A stretch of DNA of 47,498 bases. It comes from Acidobacteriota bacterium (GTDB lineage: Bacteria; Acidobacteriota; Blastocatellia; RBC074). A program made the translations under genes and the position numbers. A model generated the notes under the pieces. The model was not told the origin of the DNA and searched no databases. It worked only from the letters and a program-made list of their open reading frames with translations. This document shows positions 38,077-44,757 of the stretch, in pieces (position 1 is the stretch's first letter; the number at the start of each line of letters is the position of its first letter). The stretch is taken from the NCBI GenBank assembly GCA_022072205.1, contig JAJVID010000155.1, forward strand, positions 1-47,498, read 5' to 3'.

Positions 38077-38446
38077 GTTTGAGCGATGCGTCGGTAGCCC
38101 GACTGTGAGGGAGGGCCTGACCTTGAAAGCCGAACTATTAACACCGCTCGACGCGCGCGAAGAAGGTTCCCCTGACAACAAGTTCAACGCCGCCGCAGGC
38201 AGCGCGCCAGTCCCAGCAGCGCGCCGCGCGGCCTGGTGGAGACACAACGCTTCGGCTTGCGATGCGAAAGTGTAGCCGGACGTCCATCTCTATTTCGGAG
38301 ACGAAAAGGCCGCTGCCCACGCAGTGGCCGCCGAGCGGCGATGAATTTGTCGAAGGGATTTACCGGATGGTTTCGGCAAGTTTTGAGCGCGCGCTACTTT
38401 TGCGACGCGGCTCTCGCCGACTCCCCGTCAGACAGGAGATTTTTAG
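38077..38446. other. Spacer upstream of the RNase E/G gene, 370 nt
   Basis: No supported gene. It contains one half-copy of the palindromic repeat (38094-38113) and GC-rich, potentially structured sequence (GGCCGCTGCCCACGCAGTGG near 38309). In E. coli a structured 5' UTR lets RNase E control its own mRNA; a similar role here is only a guess. AGGAG precedes ATG 38447. Confidence 0.5.
38094..38113. repeat. Half-copy of palindromic repeat
   Basis: GTAGCCCGACTGTGAGGGAG matches 19 of 20 bases of 43367-43386, which is part of the left arm of the 74-nt palindrome. No second arm follows, so this is a solitary half of the same dispersed element, 17 nt after the rodA stop. Confidence 0.88.
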
Positions 38447-41311
38447 ATGTCGAAAGAAATGATCATCAGCGTCAACGGGCGCGAAAAGAAAATCGCCATC
38501 GTCGAAGACGACGTGGTGACCGAGTTTTATGTTGAAAGGGGCGACGAAAATCAGGGCATCGTCGGCAACATTTACAAAGGCCGAGTGATGAAGGTGCTGC
38601 CCGGTATGCAGTCGGCGTTCGTGGACATTGGACTCGAACGCGATTCATTCCTTTACGTCTCCGACTTTTTCGACGAAGAAGAAGAAGAGGAAGAGGTTGA
38701 GGAGAAGAGAGAGACTCATCGCCAGCCTCAACGGCCTCAGCGGCCTCAGCGGGAGAGCCTGCGTGTTGCCGCTCCGGCTGAATCCGAGCCTGAAGAGGAG
38801 AAGGAGTTCGATCCGCGCGTGGCCGCGCTCGGCCACATCGAAGAGATTTCGGCAGAGCCGGAGATCGAGCCTGCCGCTGACGACGAAAAACTCGAAGCGG
38901 CGGATGAAGCTGAGAGAGGCGCCGCATTAAGCCCGCGCCAGCGCCGCCAGCGCAGATTGCGTTATGCGGATCAGGAAGCGAAGGCCGATGAGGCGTACGC
39001 CGCAGGCAAAGCCGAAGAGCAGGAATCCGAAGTCGCAGCCGAAGGCGAGGCTACGGAGCCTGAAGAGGAATATTCGGGACGCCGCCGCCGCCGCCCGCGC
39101 CGCCGCCGAGGCCCCGAACCGCACGAAGCCGGAGAAGTTTCTGAAGAGTCCACGACGGAGCGCGCGCCCTACGTCCTGGTTCATCACGAACCGATGGAGC
39201 GCGTCACGGATGACGATAATTCCATGGATGAAGGCGAAATGCTCAAGGACGCGATGGTGCAGGAGCGTATCGTGGATCGCATTCACAAGGACGAGCGCCG
39301 CACTTCGTTGATTGAGGTCGAGCCGACTCCCGAAGTCACTGTCGGATCGTTGAGCCACTCGATCACGTATGGATCGGGCTTCGAGCGTATCAGCGACGAT
39401 TCGGAATCCCGCGCGGATGTCGAGATCGCGCAGATCGAACCGGCTTCCGATGAACCGGTTTCCGGCGAACGCAATTCCGACCAGCGTGTTGAGGACCAGC
39501 GTGTTGTGGAATGTGCGCCTCCCAGTTATCAAACGTTCAGCGAAACATCCGATGACATATTGGGTGAAACTTTCGGCGAAACGCGTGGCGAAGCGGAATC
39601 CGGTTCCACGCGTCCCGATTTCGCGTGGCCTGAATTCCCGCGAGAGGATTCGCCGCGTAACCGGTGGCAGGATGCCGAGCCGGAAGATTACACCGGACAT
39701 CGGGTTGTCGAGATTGATGAACACGTTCAGATGGTTCATCTCGACGCGCCACAGAATGATCGTCCGGATGCGCCGTCGCGTGAAACTCTGATCGAATCCT
39801 CGGAAGAGAACGCCGATGACGAAGAAGGCGCGATTGACGAATTGAGAGACGCGTTCGCGCGGATTCGCCAACGCCCGCGCCGCGGTGAAATGGCCACGCG
39901 CCGAGGCGGGCGAGGCCGCCGCCGCACTTATCGCCCGCGCACGGACGCCGCGTCTGAGCCTTCAGTCAGTGTCGAAGAGCGCCACAATGAAAATGGTTAC
40001 GAGCAGGACGAACAGGCGCCGCCCGTCCGTCCGACTTCGCCGCTGCCTGCCCGTCCGGTGCCGGCGCCCGCTCGAACCGGCGACCGCTTTGCGCGCCCGG
40101 TGATCACCGATCTTCTGCGCGAAGGCCAGGAGATCATTGTCCAGATCGCCAAAGAACCGATTGGCCAAAAAGGCGCGCGCATCACTTCACACGTAGCCCT
40201 GCCGGGCCGCTACATCGTTTACATGCCGACGGTCGAACACATCGGCGTCTCGCGCAAGATCGGCACCGACGAAGAACGCCAGCGGCTGAAACGCACGCTG
40301 CACCAGTTGCGCGCCGAATCTGGCGCTGGTGGCGGCTTCATCGTCCGCACCGCCGCCAACGGCTGCACGCTCGAAGAATTGCGCGAAGACATGAACTACC
40401 TGATCCGCACGTGGACCGACATCCGCCGCCGTTCGGATCGCGTCAAGGCGCCGTCCATCGCTCACCGCGACCTCGACCTGGTGCAACGCATACTGCGCGA
40501 CCAGCTCTCGTCCGATTTCAACGCCATCCGCGTGGACAACGAATTCGAGTACGAGCGGATAGTTGATTTCGTCAACCGCTTCGCGCCGAAGCTGGTCAAC
40601 CGCGTCAAGCTTTACACCAAAGAAACGCCGATTCTGGAAAATTACGGCGTCCAGCAGGAAATTGACAAAGCCGTCAAGCCGCGCTGCTGGCTGCGCTCCG
40701 GCGGATACATCGTCATCAATCAGACCGAAGCGCTGGTCGCGATTGACGTCAACACCGGCAAATTCGTCGGCAAGTCGAACCGCCTGGAAGACACCATCGT
40801 CAAGACCAATCTGGAAGCTGCTAAAGAGATCGTCCGCCAGATTCGGTTGCGCGACCTCGGCGGCATCATCGTGCTCGATTTCATTGACATGGAAGAGCGC
40901 AAGAACCGCCAGAAGGTGATGGCCGCGCTCGAAGCCGAACTGCGCAGCGACCGTTCGCCGTCGAAGATTCTTCAGTTCAACGATTTCGGTCTGGTGGCGA
41001 TCACGCGCAAACGCGTCAAACAATCGCTCGAACGCACGCTCTGCACGCCGTGCTCGTATTGCGCCGGCGCCGGCATGGTCAAAAGCCCGCAAACGGTCAG
41101 TTACGAAATCCTGGCCGAAGCGCGCCGCATCTCCAAAGACATTGACCACCACAACGAGGTGATCCTGCGCGTCAACCCCGAAGTGGCCAAAGCGCTGCGC
41201 GGCCCCGAACGCGACGTGCTGGCGGAGATCGAGGCCTACCTGGGCGGCGTGGTCACGATCAAGAGCGACCCGACCGTGCATCAGGAACAGTTCGACATCG
41301 CGCTGGCTTAA
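38447..41311 (+). CDS. rne: RNase E/G family endoribonuclease with large insert in S1 domain
   Basis: Single-strand-specific endoribonuclease for mRNA decay and rRNA maturation, 954 residues. The first S1 half (about 5-76: EFYVERGDENQGIVGNIYKG and VLPGMQSAFVDIGLERDSFL) is separated from the second half (about 551-595: ITDLLREGQEIIVQIAKEPI and GARITSHVALPGRYIVYMP) by roughly 470 residues of acidic, Arg-rich, low-complexity sequence, including RRRRRPRRRRG-like runs. The catalytic core is intact: AIDVNTGKFVG (Asp767) and VLDFIDM (Asp811, Asp814), plus the zinc-link C866-T-P-C869. Nothing follows the core, unlike E. coli RNase E, so disorder is moved inside S1. AGGAG precedes the ATG. Confidence 0.95.
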   Translation: MSKEMIISVNGREKKIAIVEDDVVTEFYVERGDENQGIVGNIYKGRVMKVLPGMQSAFVDIGLERDSFLYVSDFFDEEEEEEEVEEKRETHRQPQRPQRPQRESLRVAAPAESEPEEEKEFDPRVAALGHIEEISAEPEIEPAADDEKLEAADEAERGAALSPRQRRQRRLRYADQEAKADEAYAAGKAEEQESEVAAEGEATEPEEEYSGRRRRRPRRRRGPEPHEAGEVSEESTTERAPYVLVHHEPMERVTDDDNSMDEGEMLKDAMVQERIVDRIHKDERRTSLIEVEPTPEVTVGSLSHSITYGSGFERISDDSESRADVEIAQIEPASDEPVSGERNSDQRVEDQRVVECAPPSYQTFSETSDDILGETFGETRGEAESGSTRPDFAWPEFPREDSPRNRWQDAEPEDYTGHRVVEIDEHVQMVHLDAPQNDRPDAPSRETLIESSEENADDEEGAIDELRDAFARIRQRPRRGEMATRRGGRGRRRTYRPRTDAASEPSVSVEERHNENGYEQDEQAPPVRPTSPLPARPVPAPARTGDRFARPVITDLLREGQEIIVQIAKEPIGQKGARITSHVALPGRYIVYMPTVEHIGVSRKIGTDEERQRLKRTLHQLRAESGAGGGFIVRTAANGCTLEELREDMNYLIRTWTDIRRRSDRVKAPSIAHRDLDLVQRILRDQLSSDFNAIRVDNEFEYERIVDFVNRFAPKLVNRVKLYTKETPILENYGVQQEIDKAVKPRCWLRSGGYIVINQTEALVAIDVNTGKFVGKSNRLEDTIVKTNLEAAKEIVRQIRLRDLGGIIVLDFIDMEERKNRQKVMAALEAELRSDRSPSKILQFNDFGLVAITRKRVKQSLERTLCTPCSYCAGAGMVKSPQTVSYEILAEARRISKDIDHHNEVILRVNPEVAKALRGPERDVLAEIEAYLGGVVTIKSDPTVHQEQFDIALA

Positions 41312-41370
41312 CGCAGCGGGGCGAATGCCGACAAACTGATTCGACGGCCATAACAATTCAGGTGAGAATG

Positions 41371-41414
41371 AAGCGAATACGCCGGGCTGGTTTCAACGCC
41401 CGGCGTATTCGCTT
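41371..41414 (+). terminator. Intrinsic terminator after rne
   Basis: Perfect 17-bp stem AAGCGAATACGCCGGGC (41371-41387) with GCCCGGCGTATTCGCTT (41398-41414), 10-nt loop, followed by two more T. It lies 60 nt after the rne stop and 78 nt beyond the end of the convergent minus-strand gene, so it may serve both. Confidence 0.9.
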
Positions 41415-41491
41415 TTGAGTGGTCAATCTGCCGCGTTTTGTTTTTCCAGCGCGCTGGAAGGGGAAAGTATCCGCTCAGCGCGCGCCACGTT

Positions 41492-41857
41492 TCATCCACT
41501 TACCATTCGCGTCAGAGCCTCTCGATCAAATCCGATCACGATTTGCTTATCTTTGCGAGTGACGGGGCGGCGAATCAGGTTCGGCTCGGAGATGATCAGC
41601 TCGATCAATTCTTCGCGCGAAGGAAGTCGCTCGGCGAAGCCCCGCTCTTTGTAAACGGCGTGGCGGGTGTTGAGGAATTGAGGGATGTCATCCTTGCCGA
41701 AGATGGCTTCGATTTCTTCGGCGGTCAGCGGCTTTTTCGAGTAGTCGCGTTCGATCAGACGGTCGGCGGCTTTATCGCCCAACAGGTCGCGCAGGAAACT
41801 CCGCGCGTTGCGGCAGGTGGTTCAGGTGTTCTTATACCAGAAATGAATCTTGCTCAT
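41492..41857 (-). CDS. Selenocysteine-containing ArsC/Spx-family reductase (UxxC), TGA read through
   Basis: Glutaredoxin-fold thiol/selenol reductase of the ArsC/Spx/YffB family, 121 residues when codon 12 is read as Sec. From ATG 41857 the product begins MSKIHFWYKNT, then an in-frame TGA (41824-41822), then TTCRNARSFLRDLLGDKAA. Family members have CxxC or a catalytic Cys at exactly this place (FYxxPxCSTCRKA), so TGA replaces the catalytic Cys, giving U12-T-T-C15. The rest is normal and open: DIPQFLNTRHAVYKERG (residues about 61-77), then SEPNLIRRPVTRKDKQIVIGFD, cited as LIRRPV and VIGFD. A hairpin fitting a bacterial SECIS follows the TGA. TGA is the stop of this and many neighbouring genes, so general recoding is excluded. 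The start lies 7 nt after the upstream gene's stop. Alternatives: sequencing error or a recent nonsense mutation. Confidence 0.8.
41780..41824 (-). promoter_or_regulatory. Candidate bacterial SECIS element
   Basis: Directly 3' of the in-frame TGA (41824-41822) lies a hairpin: GCGCGG (41806-41801) pairs with CUGCGC (41794-41789) including one G-U pair, loop AGUUUC (41800-41795); outer CAAC (41810-41807) can pair with GUUG (41783-41780). Twenty-one nt separate UGA from the loop and a G is the second loop base, as the bacterial SECIS model requires. Confidence 0.7.
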
Positions 41858-41864
41858 TTGACGA

Positions 41865-42524
41865 TCAACCTTCCGTCTTGCCGATGACGACCAGACCGAT
41901 GGCCAGCGGGCCGGATTTGGTCGAAATTTTGGTTTCCAGAATTACGTGCTCGTGCTCGTTTCTGGCAATCTTCGGCAGGTCTTTGTCCGAAGTCGCAGGC
42001 ACAACGCACCAGACAGTAGGATGGCCCGTGCCTGAAGCGTTGCGGCTCAGCTTCAACAAGTCTTCAGTTTTCAATTGCGTGTTCGGGTCTTTGTCTTCGC
42101 CGACGGGGCAGAGCAGGAAGAAATCGCGCGCGGGCGAAACGCCCAGATGATTGCCGTCCTGCAATATCAGCGCGAAACGCAGAGTGTAAAAACCGGCCTT
42201 GATGCCCTGCCCGCGATAATCGGATGTGTTGGCGGGGAAGTTGATCACTCCGATGAACGAGCCTTCGGGAATCTGACCGAACATGGCTCCGGGGATTTCG
42301 TCTTTGGTCGTGGGAATCTCTTTGCGAAACCAGACTTCGCAAACCGCATTGCCTTTGTCGTCGAGCACGCGAACGCCTTTCGGTTCGAGCGCGCCGCGAA
42401 CCGCTTCGGCGACTGCCGCCTCTTTCAATTCGCCGATGGATTCGACTTTGTAATTGTTGTTGTCGGCGAAAACGGCGGGAACAAAGACGAAGGAAAGAAG
42501 AAAGGCTAACAACTGTTTGAACAT
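41865..42524 (-). CDS. Secreted protein, unknown family
   Basis: Exported protein of 219 residues from ATG 42524, preceded by AGGAG at 5-6 nt; the longer frame upstream (to 42575) lacks this support. Signal peptide 1-21 (FKQLLAFLLSFVFVPAVFA). The mature part has GELKEAAVAEAVRGALEP, CEVWFRKEIPTTKDEIPG, GVINFPANTSDYRGQGIKAG, FYTLRFALILQDGNHLGVSP and FFLLCPVGEDKDPN, with cysteines at CEVW, LLCP and WCVV. I know similar-looking acidobacterial secreted proteins but no function. It lies just 7 nt upstream of the selenocysteine gene, so the two are probably cotranscribed. Confidence 0.82.
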   Translation of the reverse strand: MFKQLLAFLLSFVFVPAVFADNNNYKVESIGELKEAAVAEAVRGALEPKGVRVLDDKGNAVCEVWFRKEIPTTKDEIPGAMFGQIPEGSFIGVINFPANTSDYRGQGIKAGFYTLRFALILQDGNHLGVSPARDFFLLCPVGEDKDPNTQLKTEDLLKLSRNASGTGHPTVWCVVPATSDKDLPKIARNEHEHVILETKISTKSGPLAIGLVVIGKTEG

Positions 42525-42544
42525 CGTTCTCCTACAAGCATGAA

Positions 42545-42630
42545 GAGTTTTAGCCACAGAGCGCACAGAGAACACAGAGGTAACTGATGATTTCTCCGTG
42601 CTCTCTGCGCGCTCTATGGCTTTTCAAACT
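42545..42630. repeat. CACAGAG-type inverted repeat
   Basis: Left arm AGTTTTAGCCACAGAGCGCA then CAGAGAACACAGAG (42545-42578), with CACAGAG three times at 9-nt spacing. Right arm CTCCGTGCTCTCTGCGCGCT then CTATGGCTTTTCAAACT (42594-42630), an imperfect complement. It lies in the spacer between two minus-strand secreted-protein genes. Similar CACAGAG repeats are widespread in bacteria. Confidence 0.85.
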
Positions 42631-42649
42631 GATCCAGCGGCAATGACGA

Positions 42650-43321
42650 TTAACGGGCGAAATAGCCGACGAACGCGCTGCGTTTTTCGCGCAGTGACCA
42701 GGAAACGCCCAGGCCTTCGCCTTTGAACTGGTCGAGCGACGCAGCGGCGGGCATCGCGTGTCTGGTAGCGGTCAGCGGCGGATAGTAAGTCTGCTCGTGG
42801 CCGCAGATTTTATCTCTCTCCGTGAAGCTGCGGGCGATGATGGTGGCCAGCTCTCCGGCTTGCAGCTTTCCGCCGCTCGGATGCTCGTCGTGGAATTCCA
42901 GCGAGAGACTTATCGGCGCCGCTTCAGTGCGGACGACGTTCCTGAGCAATTCGCCGCCCATCTCCTGCGCGAAAGCCTTCAAAGCCACGCGTTGCTCCGG
43001 CGTAGCTTTCTCGTCAACGATCAGCACGGCTTTGGCCGGATACGGATTTTCGTACGGGCTGCCGAGCGTGCCTGAAGCTTTGGCGACGCCGACGACGCTC
43101 AGCCCGTCGAGTTTGACGCCCTGCCATTCGCCCTTCGACACGCGCCAACCGACAATCGCCTGATCGCCCATCAGGTTGATTTCAGCCATCGCGAAGCAGT
43201 GGCCGGTGTAAACGTCGGCGTTGCGCGATTCGATGTAATCGCCTTGAATCTGCTGCGCGCTGACCGACGCCGCCATCAAGGCCACAAAACAAATTGAAAG
43301 AACCAGAGTGGTTTTGCGCAT
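42650..43321 (-). CDS. Secreted DUF1326-like protein
   Basis: Exported protein of 223 residues. Signal peptide 1-22 (RKTTLVLSICFVALMAASVSAQ). The mature part matches DUF1326: QGDYIESRNADVYTGHCFAM, IVGWRVSKGEWQGVKLDGLS, VLIVDEKATPEQRVALKAFA, and the C-terminal GLGVSWSLREKRSAFVGYF. The first Cys-rich segment typical of DUF1326 (CNCDxxCPC) is reduced to NADVYTGHC. A second Cys lies in DKICGHEQTYYP. Function unknown; family members often sit near copper or redox genes. The gene is upstream of the secreted and selenocysteine genes on the same strand. Confidence 0.82.
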   Translation of the reverse strand: MRKTTLVLSICFVALMAASVSAQQIQGDYIESRNADVYTGHCFAMAEINLMGDQAIVGWRVSKGEWQGVKLDGLSVVGVAKASGTLGSPYENPYPAKAVLIVDEKATPEQRVALKAFAQEMGGELLRNVVRTEAAPISLSLEFHDEHPSGGKLQAGELATIIARSFTERDKICGHEQTYYPPLTATRHAMPAAASLDQFKGEGLGVSWSLREKRSAFVGYFAR

Positions 43322-43360
43322 GGTTACTGCCCTCCATCTAGAAACTTGTCATCAGGTGGC

Positions 43361-43434
43361 GTGACAGTAGCCCGACCGTGAGGGAGTGCTTGATTGCGCA
43401 ATCAAGCACTCCCTCACGGTCGGGCTACTGTCAC
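43361..43434. repeat. Perfect 74-nt palindrome
   Basis: 43361-43397 and 43398-43434 are perfectly complementary, 37 bp with no loop, centred on TTGATTGC/GCAATCAA. The outer part GTGACAGTAGCCCGACCGTG recurs as a half-copy at 38094-38113. It lies between the DUF1326 gene and the 77-residue protein gene and could form a cruciform or act as an RNA hairpin. Confidence 0.95.
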
Positions 43435-43444
43435 ATTTTGCAAA

Positions 43445-43678
43445 TCAGGCTACATTGCTTTCGTGGCAATGACAACCGCGATCTTTTGAGTCGCAATTGC
43501 CGGGTTCGGCCAACTGTCCATCGGGCCCCAGCGGACCTTGAGTGTACAGGCACCAGAAGATGCCGGTGTTGGCGCGTACTACATCCGGATCGTGATCGGC
43601 CCAGATGAACATATCCTTGCTGCGCAGCGCCGAGCACAGGTTCGGACGATTCGGATCCAAGTTGTGAAGTTCAGCCAT
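43445..43678 (-). CDS. Small Cys-rich-tailed protein, unknown function
   Basis: Soluble protein of 77 residues. A strong ribosome binding site (GGAGG, about 6 nt before ATG 43678) supports it. It has no signal peptide. Blocks: MAELHNLDPNRPNLCSALRS, KDMFIWADHDPDVVRANTGI, FWCLYTQGPLGPDGQLAEPG, and a C-terminal CDSKDRGCHCHES with three Cys and one His that could bind a metal or form disulphides. In all it has five cysteines. I do not know a family. It lies between the molybdoenzyme genes and the DUF1326 gene, flanked on both sides by palindromic repeats. Confidence 0.72.
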   Translation of the reverse strand: MAELHNLDPNRPNLCSALRSKDMFIWADHDPDVVRANTGIFWCLYTQGPLGPDGQLAEPGNCDSKDRGCHCHESNVA

Positions 43679-43689
43679 TATGACCTCCG

Positions 43690-43776
43690 AGGTGTGAGGT
43701 GTGAGGTTTCAGGTTTCAGGGTTATGCGTTACCAGACAGGGTAAAGCTCAAACCTGAAACCTCACACCTCACACCT
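43690..43776. repeat. Heptamer hairpin, perfect 27-bp arms
   Basis: Left arm 43690-43716: AGGTGTG twice then AGGTTTC and AGGTTT, tandem heptamers. Right arm 43750-43776 is the exact reverse complement, with a 33-nt loop. It fills the spacer between the FAD subunit gene and the 77-residue protein gene (minus strand), ending just before the latter's SD. Confidence 0.95.
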
Positions 43777-43779
43777 GAT

Positions 43780-44757
43780 TTATCCAGCCGCCTGCAAGAT
43801 CGCGCGTTTGACGGCGACGCGGGCGAGTTGAACTTTGTACGCGTTGCGGCTCAGCGGCTTCGCGCCGGCCAGTGCGATTTTGCCTGCTTCGGCGGCCACG
43901 TCTTCGTTGATCGTCTTGCCGGTCAGGTATTCGGCGGCGGCTTCGGCGAGCCAGGGCGTCGGAGCGACGTGGCCCAGCGCGATGCGCGCGGCTTTGACCT
44001 TCTTCGCCGCATCGAGTGTCAGAGCGACGGACGCTGCGGCCAGCGGCCAATCAAGCGCCTCTTTCTGCCGCACTTCGTAAGTCGCGCTGCGAACGCCGAG
44101 CGTGGGCGGGATGCTGATTCCCATCACGATCTCGTTCGGCTCCAGCGTGTATTCGCGGTCGGAGTCCGATCTCGGCGCGACGAAGAATTTGTCGGCGGCC
44201 ACTTCGCGTCCGCCAGCCGGACCGAAGATTTTGATCTTCGCGTTGAGCGCGATCAGAGCGGGCGCGAGCGACGACGGGTTGACGAATTTCGCTTCGCCGT
44301 CATTGCCCAGAATCGCGTGATAACGGTTGTCGCCGTTTGCGACCAGCGGCTCGCCGTTTTCGCCTTTCGGCAACAGGCCGAAACCCGCGCGGTAATACCA
44401 GCAGCGCGGGCGTTGCAGCAGGTCGCCGCCGACGGTGCCCATGTTGCGAATCTGCGGGCTGGTGATGCCTTTCGCGGCGTCGGTGATCGCGGGGAAGCCC
44501 CGGCCCAGCGTGTCAATCAACTGCTCGATGGTCACCAGCGCCCCGATGTTCGCCGAGCCGTTGCGTGGCATGCGAATGAGCGACAATTCCGCGATGCCTT
44601 TGATGTTGACCACGCGTTTGGGCGTGACGATGAAGTCTTTCATCAGCGAGAGCAGGTCGGTGCCTCCGGCGAGGACTTCGGTCTCGCCCCACGATTTGCC
44701 GAGCAGCGCGACGGCCTGCTCTTTGGTGGTTGGGCTTGCGTACTCAAATTTTTGCAC
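43780..44757 (-). CDS. Xanthine dehydrogenase-family FAD-binding subunit (YagS-type)
   Basis: Medium, FAD-carrying subunit of a molybdenum hydroxylase, 325 residues from GTG 44757, which has AAGGAGG 6 nt upstream. A TTG at 44778 would add seven non-family residues. Motifs: FEYASPTTKEQAVALLG, the FAD site VLAGGTDLLSLMKD, GALVTIEQLIDT, SPQIRNMGTVGGDLLQRPRC, YHAILGNDGEAKFVNPSSLA, and the C-terminal CO-dehydrogenase flavoprotein domain (about 205-320, with EVRQKEALDWPLAAASVALT). The PRCWYYRAGF stretch with its Cys is characteristic of YagS-like subunits that hold an extra Fe-S cluster. The start overlaps the molybdopterin subunit gene by 14 nt. Confidence 0.93.
   Translation of the reverse strand: MQKFEYASPTTKEQAVALLGKSWGETEVLAGGTDLLSLMKDFIVTPKRVVNIKGIAELSLIRMPRNGSANIGALVTIEQLIDTLGRGFPAITDAAKGITSPQIRNMGTVGGDLLQRPRCWYYRAGFGLLPKGENGEPLVANGDNRYHAILGNDGEAKFVNPSSLAPALIALNAKIKIFGPAGGREVAADKFFVAPRSDSDREYTLEPNEIVMGISIPPTLGVRSATYEVRQKEALDWPLAAASVALTLDAAKKVKAARIALGHVAPTPWLAEAAAEYLTGKTINEDVAAEAGKIALAGAKPLSRNAYKVQLARVAVKRAILQAAG

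Noticed and set aside
40187..41356. Minus-strand frame (389 codons) opposite the RNase E/G catalytic core
   Set aside because: The plus strand encodes conserved catalytic motifs; the minus frame is a shadow.
41492..41782. Reading the ArsC-like gene as a short 96-residue protein from an internal TTG
   Set aside because: It would lack the catalytic CxxC region and starts inside a conserved helix; the upstream frame through TGA restores the family N-terminus.
41822..41824. TGA as a general sense codon (recoded genetic code)
   Set aside because: TGA ends many neighbouring genes (for example the beta-lactamase, DUF454 and the Sec gene itself), so only local recoding is plausible.
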